A stretch of 64,000 nt of DNA from Hymenobacter properus (lineage in GTDB: Bacteria; Bacteroidota; Bacteroidia; Cytophagales; Hymenobacteraceae), in assembly GCF_015694735.1 (NCBI RefSeq), contig NZ_JADQDP010000001.1, forward strand, positions 1,178,001 through 1,242,000. The letters run 5' to 3'. A program made the translations under genes and the position numbers. The notes under the pieces are model-generated. The model did not search any database. It worked only from the letters and a program-made list of their open reading frames with translations, and was not told the DNA's origin. Each line of letters begins with the position of its first letter. Position 1 is the stretch's first letter. Positions 16,788-26,073 of the stretch are shown here, piece after piece.

Positions 16788-18346
16788 GCAACATCTTCGC
16801 TACCAAGCCCCTGGCAATCTTGCTGGGCGAGGCCAATGCTTCCGGTCACGGCGCGCTTAAGCGCACCTTGGGCGCGGGCAACCTTATTGCGCTGGGCGTG
16901 GGCGCCATCATCGGCTCCGGCCTGTTTATTCGCACGGCCAACGCCGTGTCGCAGGCCTCGGGGCCGGGCGTGACGCTGGCGTTTGTGCTGGCGGCGCTGG
17001 GCTGCGTGTTTGCGGGGCTGTGCTACGCCGAGTTCGCGGCCATGATTCCGATTGCCGGCTCGGCCTACACCTACGCCTACACCACCATGGGCGAGTTTGT
17101 GGCCTGGGTTATCGGCTGGGCCCTGATTATGGAATACGCCCTGGGCGCGGCCACCGTCAGCATTGGCTGGAGCGAATACCTCAACAAGCTCTTGCAGGCG
17201 TTTGGCATTCAGATGCCCTACGCCTGGTGCCATTCCCCGCTGGAAAGCGCCGTGCTTGGCGGCGTCACGCAGCACGGACTCATCAACCTGCCGGCCGTGC
17301 TGGTGGTGGTGGCCCTGAGCTTGCTGCTTGTGAAAGGCACGCAGGAATCGGCAGTGTTTAATTCGGTGATGGTAGTGGTGAAGGTAGCCGTGGTGCTGCT
17401 CTTCATTGGGGTGGGCTGGCAGTTCATCAACCCCGCCAACCACACGCCCTACCTCATTCCGGAAAATGCAGCGCCGGTGCGGAACGCGGCGGGTGCGGTG
17501 GTGCGCGAGTACTCGGCCTGGAACAAGCACGGCCTGGGCGGTATTCTGGGCGGCGCGGCCATTGTGTTCTTTGCCTTCATCGGTTTTGACGCCGTGAGCA
17601 CGGCTGCGCAGGAGGCCAAGAACCCCAAGCGCGACATGCCGCTGAGTATTCTGGGCTCGCTGGTCATTTGCACGGTGCTTTACATCCTGTTCGGGCACGT
17701 GCTCACGGGGGTGGCCAACTGGCGCGAGTTTGCCGACCCTTCGCTGGGGGCAGAGGCCTCGGTGGCCTATGCCATCCGGGCGCACATGCCGGGCTACGGC
17801 TGGCTGGCCACGGCCGTGACGCTGGCCATTCTGCTGGGTTTCTCGTCGGTGGTGCTGGTGATGCTCATGGGCCAGAGCCGCGTGTTTTTCTCCATGGCCA
17901 AAGACGGCCTGATGCCGCCGGCCTTTGCCGAGCTGCACCCACGTTACCGCACCCCTTACAAGTCCAACCTCATGCTTATGGCCTTTGTGGGCTTGTTCGC
18001 GGCCTTCGTGCCCGGCTCGCTGGCCGGCGATTTAACCTCCTTCGGCACGCTGCTGGCCTTCGTGCTGGTGAGCGTGGGCGTGTGGCTGATGCGCCGCTCC
18101 CACCCCGAGCAGCCCCGCCCGTTCCGTTCGCCGCTGTCGTCGCCGCGCTTCCCGCTGGTGCCCGCGCTGGGCGCCGTCCTCTGCACCTTGCTGATTGTGG
18201 CCCTGGATGCCTTTACCCTGCAAGTGGCCGGGGTGTGGATGCTGCTGGGCTTCGCGGTCTATTTCCTCTACGGCCGCCGAAACTCCAAGCTGCAGCAGGG
18301 CATCGTGGTGGTGCCCGAAGAATTGGCTGAACCAGCCCAAGGGTAG
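16784..18346 (+). CDS. APC-family amino acid permease
   Basis: This 520-residue inner-membrane transporter of the APC superfamily resembles the cationic amino acid transporter branch. The first helix has the substrate-binding GVGAIIGSGLF motif. Later come AAMIPIAGSAYTYAYTTMGE, FFAFIGFDAVSTAAQEAKNP and SRVFFSMAKDGLMP, all diagnostic for the family. About 12-14 membrane segments are predicted by eye. It likely imports amino acids by proton symport, with specificity unknown. It overlaps the DinB gene by 4 bp and may be controlled by the MocR-type regulator upstream. Confidence 0.92.
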   Translation: MSNIFATKPLAILLGEANASGHGALKRTLGAGNLIALGVGAIIGSGLFIRTANAVSQASGPGVTLAFVLAALGCVFAGLCYAEFAAMIPIAGSAYTYAYTTMGEFVAWVIGWALIMEYALGAATVSIGWSEYLNKLLQAFGIQMPYAWCHSPLESAVLGGVTQHGLINLPAVLVVVALSLLLVKGTQESAVFNSVMVVVKVAVVLLFIGVGWQFINPANHTPYLIPENAAPVRNAAGAVVREYSAWNKHGLGGILGGAAIVFFAFIGFDAVSTAAQEAKNPKRDMPLSILGSLVICTVLYILFGHVLTGVANWREFADPSLGAEASVAYAIRAHMPGYGWLATAVTLAILLGFSSVVLVMLMGQSRVFFSMAKDGLMPPAFAELHPRYRTPYKSNLMLMAFVGLFAAFVPGSLAGDLTSFGTLLAFVLVSVGVWLMRRSHPEQPRPFRSPLSSPRFPLVPALGAVLCTLLIVALDAFTLQVAGVWMLLGFAVYFLYGRRNSKLQQGIVVVPEELAEPAQG

Positions 18347-18703
18347 GTTTCCGCCGCTTCACGTTTCCAATTCCGTGCGGGAACGGTTCTACTAGCGCGT
18401 TGCCCAGTACCTGCGGCAACCCTTGGAGGATATTGCCTTTCCTTTCGAGGCACTGCAGAGAGCCCGTTGCTGCATGGGCGTTCACGACACAGCTAACGAG
18501 CAGGCGTTTTGTCCGGGCGCATACCTACTTGGCTGAGAATGCAAGCATTGAGTTGCTTGTAGCCAGTGAATCAGGCCATAGCCGCCTCTTGCGTCACACG
18601 CCGGTGCTGCAGCACGCCAATTTCCTTGAAGCCTGCGTTTGCGGCTTGTTCCCGCTTTGGTCCTTTGGCAGGGCCTTCTCAATCATTTTCATTATGTCCC
18701 TCT
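18347..18703. other. Intergenic stretch with no supported gene
   Basis: These 357 bp separate the permease from the EamA exporter. The frames present are short, out of register with any domain, and cysteine/arginine-rich like random GC-rich sequence. I see no tRNA, no palindromic repeat of the window's main family and no clear terminator. The EamA promoter presumably lies at its right end. Confidence 0.55.
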
Positions 18704-19675
18704 ATGCCCGCGACAGCTGACTCTCCCGTGCGCCGCAGCGGCCCGCTCGCGCCCCGCGTGACCGCACCCGGAGCGGTGGCCCTGGCGTTTGCCGCCATTT
18801 ATGTGATTTGGGGGTCGACGTATTTTGCGGCGCTGGTGGCGCTGGAAACGCTGCCGCCCTACCTGTTGATGGCCGCCCGCCTGCTGCTGGCCGGCGCTTT
18901 GCTGGCCGGCCTGAGCCAGCTGCGCGGGCAGCCGGCCGTGGTGCGGGCCGGGTGGTCCCGCAATGCGGCGTGCGGCGTGCTGATTCTGGGACTCGGTAGC
19001 AGCTCTACGGTGTGGGCCGAGCAGGTGCTGCCCAGCAGCCTAGCCGCCATTCTGGCTACCACGGTGCCGCTGTGGCTGGCGGTGCTCGACTGGCCGCGCT
19101 GGGCGCAGTACCGACGCGAGAAGCTGCGGTTGCTGGGTTTGCTGCTGGGCGCGCTGGGGGTAGCGGGCTTGTTTGGTGGACAGCTCACGGAATCGGGGGT
19201 GCGGGTCCTCAGTCCGGGGTACTGGCTGGGCGTGGGGGCCGTTGTGGGTGGCAGCCTGTGCACTGCGGCCGGGGCCCTGCTCACCCGCTACTGGGTCGCG
19301 CCGGGTTCTGCGCTGCCCAATGCGGCGCAGCAGTTGCTGGCTGCGGGGCTGTTCTGCGGGCTGGTGGGCTGCGGCGCGGGCGAGTGGGCGCGCGTGGCGC
19401 CGGCCCAGGTCAGCGGCCGGAGCCTGTGGGCCTTGGGCTACCTGGTTGTGTTCGGCTCGGGGGTGGCTTATCTGGCTTATCTGTGGCTGCTGCAGGTGCG
19501 GCCGCCGGCCGTAGTGGGCACCTACGCCTACGTCAACCCGGTGGTAGCGGTGCTGCTGGGGGCCGGCCTGGCCCACGAAGCCATTCGCTTGCAACAAGTG
19601 CTGGCCCTGGCGGTGATACTGGGCGGCGTCTGGCTTATCAACCGCCCGGCTCCGGGCCACAAGGCTCCTAATTGA
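18704..19675 (+). CDS. EamA family (DMT) transporter
   Basis: This 323-residue protein has ten hydrophobic segments and two EamA halves. The first half has AFAAIYVIWGSTYFAA and RLLLAGALLAG. The second has YLVVFGSGVAYLAYLWLL, VGTYAYVNPVVAVLLGAGL and VLALAVILGGVWLIN. Family members export amino acids and other small metabolites. The start at 18704 (MPATADS) is chosen because the frame before it lacks coding character. The inserted soluble loop near the middle is short. It is followed 31 bp later by the DUF1572 gene. Confidence 0.88.
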   Translation: MPATADSPVRRSGPLAPRVTAPGAVALAFAAIYVIWGSTYFAALVALETLPPYLLMAARLLLAGALLAGLSQLRGQPAVVRAGWSRNAACGVLILGLGSSSTVWAEQVLPSSLAAILATTVPLWLAVLDWPRWAQYRREKLRLLGLLLGALGVAGLFGGQLTESGVRVLSPGYWLGVGAVVGGSLCTAAGALLTRYWVAPGSALPNAAQQLLAAGLFCGLVGCGAGEWARVAPAQVSGRSLWALGYLVVFGSGVAYLAYLWLLQVRPPAVVGTYAYVNPVVAVLLGAGLAHEAIRLQQVLALAVILGGVWLINRPAPGHKAPN

Positions 19676-19706
19676 ATTCAAGCAACACGACTCTTTTCAC
19701 CCTTCA

Positions 19707-20300
19707 ATGACTATTGCCATGGCTCCGGACTACCTCACCAGTGTCAGAAAACAGTTTGAGTACTACAAGCTGCTCGGCGACCAGACGTTTGCCCAGGTGC
19801 CTGATGAAGCCCTGTTCTGGCAATACAACGCCGAGAGCAACAGCATCGCCATCATTGTGCAGCACCTGTGGGGCAACATGCTCTCGCGCTGGACCGATTT
19901 CCTCACCTCCGATGGCGAGAAGCAGTGGCGCAACCGCGACGCGGAATTTGAAGCCCACATCCTGACCCGCGACGACTTGCTGGCCAAGTGGGAAGCCGGC
20001 TGGGCATGCTTATTCACGGCTTTGGATTCCATCACCGAAGCCAACCAGGGCACCACGGTGTACATCCGCAACCAAGGCCACAGCATCACCGAAGCCATCA
20101 ACCGGCAACTGGCGCACTACCCCTACCACGTGGGCCAAATTGTGTTTCTGGGCAAGATGGCGCTCGATAGCCAGTGGCATTCCCTGTCCATCCCGCGGGG
20201 CCATTCGCAGGGCTACAACGCCGAGAAGTTTGCCCAGCCCAAGCGCACCGCCCACTTCACCGACGAGTACCTGCAGGGGCGTAAGCCCGCCGCCTCCTAA
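19707..20300 (+). CDS. DUF1572 (DinB-like) family protein
   Basis: This 197-residue protein fits DUF1572, a DinB-superfamily branch: VRKQFEYYKLLGDQTFAQVP, then NSIAIIVQHLWGNMLSRWTD, then RQLAHYPYHVGQIVFLGKM. The histidines in QHLWGN and the HYPYH segment fall where DinB proteins bind metal. Its function is unknown; it is cytoplasmic with no signal. It precedes a GNAT acetyltransferase and another DinB gene on the same strand with short gaps, so the three are probably an operon. Confidence 0.85.
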   Translation: MTIAMAPDYLTSVRKQFEYYKLLGDQTFAQVPDEALFWQYNAESNSIAIIVQHLWGNMLSRWTDFLTSDGEKQWRNRDAEFEAHILTRDDLLAKWEAGWACLFTALDSITEANQGTTVYIRNQGHSITEAINRQLAHYPYHVGQIVFLGKMALDSQWHSLSIPRGHSQGYNAEKFAQPKRTAHFTDEYLQGRKPAAS

Positions 20301-20332
20301 CAACAGTGCCTTCCCCTTATTCGCCTGCACTC

Positions 20333-20887
20333 ATGCACGCCTCCACCACCCCTGCCCAACCCGGACCAGCGGCCCGCTCCCAGGCGGAAAACCTCCGCAT
20401 CCTCACTTTCCAGCCCGAGTACGCCGCGGATTTCAAGCGCCTCAATGCAGAATGGATTGAGAAGGACTTCGTGCTCGAAGACCACGACCTAGAGATGCTC
20501 GACCATCCCGAAGCCTACGTGCTGCAACGGGGCGGCCAAATCCTGCTGGCCGAGCATCAGGGTCGAATTGTTGGGGCCTGCGCGTTGCTGCGCATGGGTG
20601 CCGATACGCTGGAGCTGGCCAAAATGGCCGTGTCGCCGGCGGCGCAGGGGCTGGGCATTGGCCAGCGCCTGGCCCAGGCCGCCCTCGACGCGGCCCGCAG
20701 CATGGGCGCGCGGCGCGTGTACCTGGAAAGCAACACCGGGCTCACCGCGGCCATCGGGCTCTACCACAAGCTGGGGTTCCGCCAGATTGAGCCCGACCGG
20801 CCCTCGCCCTACGAACGGGTCAACATCCACATGGAGCTGCTGCTGGATGAAAGCCCGGCCGCGGCGTCTACTTCGTTGAACTCCTGA
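20333..20887 (+). CDS. GNAT family N-acetyltransferase
   Basis: The GNAT fold is clear. Motif A reads LAKMAVSPAAQGLGIGQRLA (acetyl-CoA pyrophosphate loop), followed by ARSMGARRVYLESNTGLTAA and LYHKLGFRQIE. The acceptor is unknown. The start could be GTG at 20306 or ATG at 20333; I prefer the ATG. The stop overlaps the next gene's ATG by 1 bp (TGATG), so translation is coupled to the DinB gene. Confidence 0.85.
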   Translation: MHASTTPAQPGPAARSQAENLRILTFQPEYAADFKRLNAEWIEKDFVLEDHDLEMLDHPEAYVLQRGGQILLAEHQGRIVGACALLRMGADTLELAKMAVSPAAQGLGIGQRLAQAALDAARSMGARRVYLESNTGLTAAIGLYHKLGFRQIEPDRPSPYERVNIHMELLLDESPAAASTSLNS

Positions 20888-21390
20888 TGGAAATTCGCAC
20901 CATTGCCTCATTCCTCGATTACCACGGGAAAATCCGTCAGCGAACCGACCGCCTGGTTGCGCTGCTGCCCCCCGACCAGCTGGACTGGCGCTGCCGGCCC
21001 GGCAGCTTAACCCTCGGCGATACCGTGCGCCACCTCGCGGCCATCGAGCGGTACTTGTACGCCGAAGTAGCGGCGGGCCGACCGAGTGCCTACGCGGGCT
21101 GGGGCCGGGAACTGGCGGCGGGCCCTGCCGAGGTGCTGCACTACTACCACCGGTTGCGGGCCGAATCTGCCGCCATTCTCGGCAGCCTGACCGACAGTGA
21201 ACTTCAGCAGAAACGCCTCATGCCGGGCAACGCGCCGATTACGCTGTGGAAATGGCTCCGGGCCCTTCTGGAGCACGAAATCCACCACCGGGGGCAGCTG
21301 TACGTTTATCTGGGGCTACTGGGCGTGCCCACTCCTCCCCTCTTCGGCCTCACCTCCGAAGAGGTAGCTTCCCAAAGCTGCCGGGGTTAG
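20887..21390 (+). CDS. DinB family protein
   Basis: This 167-residue DinB-fold protein has GDTVRHLAAIERYLYAEV in the second helix and LLEHEIHHRGQLYVYLGLLG near the C-terminus, the typical metal-ligand histidine positions. It ends the GNAT-DinB pair and faces the ABC permease gene convergently 41 bp away. The biochemical role is unknown. Confidence 0.85.
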   Translation: MEIRTIASFLDYHGKIRQRTDRLVALLPPDQLDWRCRPGSLTLGDTVRHLAAIERYLYAEVAAGRPSAYAGWGRELAAGPAEVLHYYHRLRAESAAILGSLTDSELQQKRLMPGNAPITLWKWLRALLEHEIHHRGQLYVYLGLLGVPTPPLFGLTSEEVASQSCRG

Positions 21391-21430
21391 GTGCGTGGCT
21401 GGTGCGGCTGCCAGGCACGCGCAGGAATCC

Positions 21431-23860
21431 TTACTGCGCTCGCAGGTTAGAAACCGGGTTCATGGTAGCGGCGCGCACGGCCTGGTAGCCCACCGTGAGA
21501 AAGGCCACAGCGGCCGCAGCCAGCCCGGCCACCAGGAAGGCCCACAGCGGCATATCGATGCGGTATGCAAAGTCCTGCAGCCAACGGTTCATGGCCAGCC
21601 AGGCGGCCGGGAAGGCAATGACGGCCGCCACCAGCACCAGCACCAGGAATTCCTTCGAGAGCAGGCCCACGATGCTGCCCACGCTGGCGCCCAATACCTT
21701 CCGGATGCCAATTTCCTTCTTGCGACGCTCGGCCGCGTAGGTGGCCAGGCCGAACAAGCCCAGGCAGCCCACGAAGATGGCAATGCCGGTGAATAGCCAG
21801 AGCAGCGACTTGAGCTTATCCTCGGCTTTGTACATCTGGTCGAAGTTGTCGTCAAGAAACTTATACTCAATGGGGCTGTCGGGGCTGAACTTGGCCCACA
21901 CCTGCTTCACGCCTTCCACCGAGCTGCCGATGTTGTCGGCCTTGAGCTTCACGGCCACTTTCCAGTAGGCGCCGGGGAAAATCTGGAGCACGGCGGGTTC
22001 CAGCCTGTCGTAGAGGCTCTTGTAATGAAAATCCTTCACCACGCCGATAACCTTGCCCACTTTCAGCGAGTCGGGGTTTTTGTCGTTCCACACCTTCCAC
22101 TTCAGAGGTTGGCCCAGGGCTTTTTCGGGCGTGCCGAAGCCCAGCTCCTTCACGGCCGTTTCGTTGAGGATGAAGGCCTGGTCTTTGTCGGTTTTCAGCG
22201 CCGGCGAGAAGTCGCGGCCGGCGATGAGTTGCATGCCCAGGGTTTTGAGGTAGTCGTAGTCTACCATCAACTGGGTTACGCCGTGCTCCTTGTCCTCGCC
22301 GTTTTTGGGCACGATGATGCCGTCGCCGGCCACCTGGTCGCCGGGGAAGCCGTAGCCGATGCTGGCCGAGGCCACGCCGGGCACCTGCGCCAGCTCGTTC
22401 TTAAAGGCGTCGTAGTGCTCCTTCATGTTGTCGCCGCGCATGGGGAAAAACATGATTTGGTCGCGGTTGAAACCCAAGTCCTTGTTGTGCAGGAAGCTCA
22501 CCTGCCGAAACACCACCAGCGCGCACACAATCAGGAACACCGACAGCGCGAATTGCACCACAATCAGCCCGTGCCGCAGCCACTGCACCCGGCCAAACAC
22601 ACCGTCCGTGACCACGGCACTTTTCAGCACTTTTACCGGCTGAAAACCTGACAGCACCAGCGCCGGGTAGAAGCCCGCCACCAGCCCCACCACCACGGTC
22701 AGCAGCCCCAGCAAACCCAGCAGTGCCGGATTGGCCAGCAGGTCGAACGTCATGGTTTTGCCCGTGAAGGCATTGAGCGAAGGCAGCAGCAAGGCCGTGA
22801 GCACCGTGGCCAGCACCACGCTCACCAGCGTGAGCAGCACGGTTTCGCTCAGAAACTGCAGCATGAGCTGCTCGCGGCTGGCCCCAATGGTTTTGCGGAT
22901 GCCCACTTCCTTGGCCCGCTGCAGCGATTTGGCCGTGGACAGGTTTACGAAGTTGAAGCCCGCAATCAGCAGAATGAAGACGGCAATGAAGCTCAGGGCC
23001 TTTACGTAGGTGATGTTGCCCTTCGTCGACATGTCGTACTTGAAATTGGCCGAATACAGGTGGATTTGGTGCAGGGGCTGCAGATACGTCACCTCTTTAA
23101 TCTGGTCGTCGGCGGGCAGGGTCGGGTTCACCACCTGCGTCACGTAGCGCTGCAGCTTGGCCTGGGTTTGCTGGGCGTCGGTGCCGGGGCGCAGCTTCAC
23201 GTAGGTGAAAAACTGGTGCCAGCCCCACTTTTTCATGCGCTCCTTGGGCAGGCCGGCCGCCGACAGGGGCAGCACATAGTTGATGGGCAAGTGGAATTTA
23301 GAAAGGCCGCCGCGCAGCACGCCTTTCACCAGCAGGCTCTGCTTGTTCACCTTAATTTCCTTGCCTACCGGGTTTTCCTTGCCGAAAAAGTTGGTCGCCA
23401 CGTCCTCGGCCAGCACAATGGACGTGGGCGCGTCCAGCGCGTGCTCGGCCGAGCCGTATTTGAACGGCAGCTCAAACATGCTGAAGAAGGTAGAATCGGC
23501 AATGACGCTGTTGTCGACGTAGAGCTTTTTGTCGCCCACTTCCACCAGGTTGTTCGAGGCCTGCATCAGGATGCGCATGGTTTGCTCCACTTCCGGAAAC
23601 TCCTGCTTCATGGTGGTGGCGTACATGGGCGGCACCGGCGCGGCAGTTTCCCGGGCATCACCCCTGAAATGGTCGGCGTAGAGGCGGAAAATCCGGTCGC
23701 CCTGCGGCACAAACTTGTCGAATTGCAGCTCGTCGTGCACAAACAGGCCAATGAGCAGGCAGGCCGTGAGCCCCAGCGCCAGCCCTGCAATGTTGAGAAA
23801 AGAAAAGCCTTTGTGCCGGACCAGGTTCCGGTAGGCCACGAGGAAATAGTTCTTGAACAT
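21431..23860 (-). CDS. MacB-like ABC transporter permease (FtsX family)
   Basis: This 809-residue permease has two FtsX units. An N-terminal helix (residues about 20-42, FLNIAGLALGLTACLLIGLF) is followed by a large periplasmic MacB-type domain and three helices with LSTAKSLQRAKEVGIRKTIG. The pattern then repeats with a second periplasmic domain and three C-terminal helices with YAAERRKKEIGIRKVLGASV. This is the long Bacteroidota form with eight predicted helices, thought to drive tripartite export or mechanotransmission rather than import. It is the third gene of an adaptor-ATPase-permease operon, the ATPase being 39 bp upstream. Confidence 0.92.
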   Translation of the reverse strand: MFKNYFLVAYRNLVRHKGFSFLNIAGLALGLTACLLIGLFVHDELQFDKFVPQGDRIFRLYADHFRGDARETAAPVPPMYATTMKQEFPEVEQTMRILMQASNNLVEVGDKKLYVDNSVIADSTFFSMFELPFKYGSAEHALDAPTSIVLAEDVATNFFGKENPVGKEIKVNKQSLLVKGVLRGGLSKFHLPINYVLPLSAAGLPKERMKKWGWHQFFTYVKLRPGTDAQQTQAKLQRYVTQVVNPTLPADDQIKEVTYLQPLHQIHLYSANFKYDMSTKGNITYVKALSFIAVFILLIAGFNFVNLSTAKSLQRAKEVGIRKTIGASREQLMLQFLSETVLLTLVSVVLATVLTALLLPSLNAFTGKTMTFDLLANPALLGLLGLLTVVVGLVAGFYPALVLSGFQPVKVLKSAVVTDGVFGRVQWLRHGLIVVQFALSVFLIVCALVVFRQVSFLHNKDLGFNRDQIMFFPMRGDNMKEHYDAFKNELAQVPGVASASIGYGFPGDQVAGDGIIVPKNGEDKEHGVTQLMVDYDYLKTLGMQLIAGRDFSPALKTDKDQAFILNETAVKELGFGTPEKALGQPLKWKVWNDKNPDSLKVGKVIGVVKDFHYKSLYDRLEPAVLQIFPGAYWKVAVKLKADNIGSSVEGVKQVWAKFSPDSPIEYKFLDDNFDQMYKAEDKLKSLLWLFTGIAIFVGCLGLFGLATYAAERRKKEIGIRKVLGASVGSIVGLLSKEFLVLVLVAAVIAFPAAWLAMNRWLQDFAYRIDMPLWAFLVAGLAAAAVAFLTVGYQAVRAATMNPVSNLRAQ

Positions 23861-23899
23861 GACTTCTGAGCAGAAAATCGGGCGAGATATAAGGGCTGG

Positions 23900-24589
23900 T
23901 TAGGCCGAGAAAGCCGGCTGCCGGTTTTCGAGCACCACCTGCCCGTCCAGCAGCCGCACGACGCGGTGGGCATACCGCGCGTCGTGCTCCGAGTGGGTCA
24001 CCATCACAATGGTGGTGCCGCCTTCATTGAGCTCGGTGAGCAGCTCCATCACCTCGTTGCCGTTACTGGAATCGAGGTTGCCGGTGGGTTCGTCGGCCAG
24101 AATCAGGCGGGGGCTGTTTATCACGGCGCGGGCCACGGCCACGCGCTGCTGCTGCCCGCCCGAGAGCTGCTGCGGAAAGTGGTTGCGGCGGTGCATAATC
24201 TGCATCTTTTCCAGCACCGCAGCCACTTTTTCCTTGCGCTCGGCCGCGCCCACGCCCAGGTATATGAGCGGCAGCTCCACGTTTTCGGCCACCGTCAATT
24301 CCTCAATCAGGTTGAAGCTCTGAAACACGAAGCCGATGTGCTTTTTGCGCAGCTCGGCCCGGCGGCGCTCCGAGGCGTGCGCCACCTCCGCCCCCGCAAA
24401 GGCAAACTGCCCGCCGTCGGGCTCGTCAAGCAGCCCCAGGATGTTGAGCAGCGTCGACTTCCCGCAGCCGCTCGGCCCCATGATGGCCACGAACTCGCCT
24501 TCGTTCACGGCCAGCGACACGTTGTTCAAGGCCTTGGTCTGCACCTCGTCGGTGCGGTAAATCTTCTCGAGGTTTTCGATTTTAATCAT
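23900..24589 (-). CDS. MacB/LolD-type ABC transporter ATP-binding protein
   Basis: This 229-residue ATPase has Walker A GPSGCGKST, Q-loop FVFQSFNLIEELT, signature LSGGQQQRVAVARA, Walker B LILADEPTGNLDS and H-loop MVTHSEHDARYAHR. The sequence places it in the MacB/LolD branch that pairs with FtsX-type permeases. The start at 24589 (MIKIENLEKIY) is chosen because the 50 upstream residues in the longer frame cover intergenic DNA. It powers the permease at 21431-23860. Confidence 0.93.
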   Translation of the reverse strand: MIKIENLEKIYRTDEVQTKALNNVSLAVNEGEFVAIMGPSGCGKSTLLNILGLLDEPDGGQFAFAGAEVAHASERRRAELRKKHIGFVFQSFNLIEELTVAENVELPLIYLGVGAAERKEKVAAVLEKMQIMHRRNHFPQQLSGGQQQRVAVARAVINSPRLILADEPTGNLDSSNGNEVMELLTELNEGGTTIVMVTHSEHDARYAHRVVRLLDGQVVLENRQPAFSA

Positions 24590-24675
24590 GGGATGGGAAG
24601 TGGAAGTGGGCTGGTGAACGGGAGAAGGTAATTTTTGCAGAAAAAAGATGGGGTTGTGTTCGCATTCGGTTGTGT

Positions 24676-24795
24676 GGAACGGTCTTGCCGAGTGCCGCCC
24701 AAGCAGCGCTACCGCTTCGTTGCAGCGAAGCCAAAGCACTCACCAAGTACCATTTGTGGCAGCGCCGCTTCGGCCGCGCCCGGCAAGACCGTTCC
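24676..24795. repeat. 15-bp inverted repeat between adaptor and ATPase genes
   Basis: Perfect arms GGAACGGTCTTGCCG (24676-24690) and its complement (24781-24795) enclose 90 bp, which contains a smaller CTTCG/CGAAG hairpin. It occupies much of the 224-bp gap inside the efflux operon. It could be an attenuator, an mRNA processing site or a degenerate repeat; no T run follows either arm closely. Confidence 0.6.
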
Positions 24796-24813
24796 TTTTA
24801 TGTTCGTGCCGGG

Positions 24814-26073
24814 CTAGTTCGACTTGGCGCGCAGCTCTAACTCGCCCATGTTTTCGTAGCCCTCGTAGCTGGAGGTTATCACCCGGTCGCCGGGCTTGAG
24901 GCCTTCCAGCACTTCGTAATAGTCAGGGTTTTGGCGGCCCAGCCGGATGTCGGCTTTGTAGGCCTTGTCGCCGTTTTCGCTCACCTTGAAAATCCAGTTG
25001 CCACCGGTTTTCTGGTTGAAGCCGCCTTTGGGCACGCGCAGGGCCATGGTTTGGTCGCTCAGGGCCAGGCGCACCGGCAACGACTGCCCCTGGGCGAGGC
25101 CGGCAGGCGTTTCGCCGGTAAACTCCAGGTCTACCTGCACGCCCTTGGCCACTTGCGAAAAAATCTTCTTCACGCTCAGCCCATACACTTTGCCGTTGAG
25201 GGTGATATCGCCCTTCTGGCCAGGGAAAATGCGCGAGATGTAGTACTGGTCCACGGTGGCGCGCACCTTCAGGCCGGTCAGCATGTCGAGCTGGCCGATG
25301 CGCTGGCCGCGGGTTTTCAGTTCCCCAATCTCGGCGTTGAGCGATGTGATGCGGCCGGCCGCGGGCGCCCGGATGGTGAGGTCGTCGAGCTTGCGGCGCA
25401 TCAGGGCCAGGTTGCTTTGCATGCGCCCCACCGACTGCTGCATCTGGTTGATTTGCTCCCGAATGACCAGCGAATCGTGCTGCAGGGCCTGCCCGCTGAG
25501 CTGCTTGCGGCGGCGCTGAAAATCGTAGGCGTTTTTGGTTTGCTGGTACTCCTGCCGCGCTATCACCTTTTGGTCGTAGAGGCTTTTGTTGAGGTCGTAG
25601 AGGCGCTTGGCCTCGCGCAGCTGGTTGTCGATTTCGGCCTGCTGATTGAGTTGCGTGATGCGGTTTTGCTGGAGCAGGTTGCGGGTGTTGTGCAGGTTGT
25701 TCATCAGGTCGAACACGGCGGTTTCGCGGTTCACCATTTCGAGCTGCAGGTCGGTGTTGGCCAGCTGAATGATGGGCTGGCCAGCCTGCAGGGCCGCGCC
25801 ATCTTCCACCAGGATGCGCTGCACCGTGCCGCCCTCCGGCGCGTCGAGGTAAATGGTTTTGATGGGCATTACCACGCCATCCACGGGCACAAACTCCTGA
25901 AACGGCCCGCGCGACACGGTGCTGATGGTGATACGCTCGGGGTCGATGTTGAGCTTGGCCGGGCCGGCCGAGGTGAGCAGCAGGGCCGCCACGGCCACCA
26001 CCACCAGGGCCAGCGCGCCCAGCAGCAGCAGCTTAGCTGGGGTCCAGGTTTTCTTTTGAATCAGTTCGTCCAT
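24814..26073 (-). CDS. HlyD/MacA-like periplasmic adaptor subunit
   Basis: This 419-residue membrane-fusion protein has one N-terminal anchor helix (residues about 15-35, LLLLGALALVVVAVAALLL). Half of a lipoyl-like motif (VDGVVMPIKTIYLDAPEGGT) follows, then a long coiled-coil hairpin (residues about 110-230, rich in Q, N, L and R), the second lipoyl half with LDDLTIRAPAAGRI, a beta-barrel with KGDITLNGKVYG, and a C-terminal GLKPGDRVITSSYE. It should link the inner-membrane FtsX permease to an outer-membrane channel. It heads the operon and is divergent from the sigma-54-type regulator gene. Confidence 0.92.
   Translation of the reverse strand: MDELIQKKTWTPAKLLLLGALALVVVAVAALLLTSAGPAKLNIDPERITISTVSRGPFQEFVPVDGVVMPIKTIYLDAPEGGTVQRILVEDGAALQAGQPIIQLANTDLQLEMVNRETAVFDLMNNLHNTRNLLQQNRITQLNQQAEIDNQLREAKRLYDLNKSLYDQKVIARQEYQQTKNAYDFQRRRKQLSGQALQHDSLVIREQINQMQQSVGRMQSNLALMRRKLDDLTIRAPAAGRITSLNAEIGELKTRGQRIGQLDMLTGLKVRATVDQYYISRIFPGQKGDITLNGKVYGLSVKKIFSQVAKGVQVDLEFTGETPAGLAQGQSLPVRLALSDQTMALRVPKGGFNQKTGGNWIFKVSENGDKAYKADIRLGRQNPDYYEVLEGLKPGDRVITSSYEGYENMGELELRAKSN

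Noticed and set aside
16766..17938. Minus-strand frame opposite the amino acid permease
   Set aside because: It is a shadow of the permease; its product is His/Arg/Gln-rich and shows no family features.
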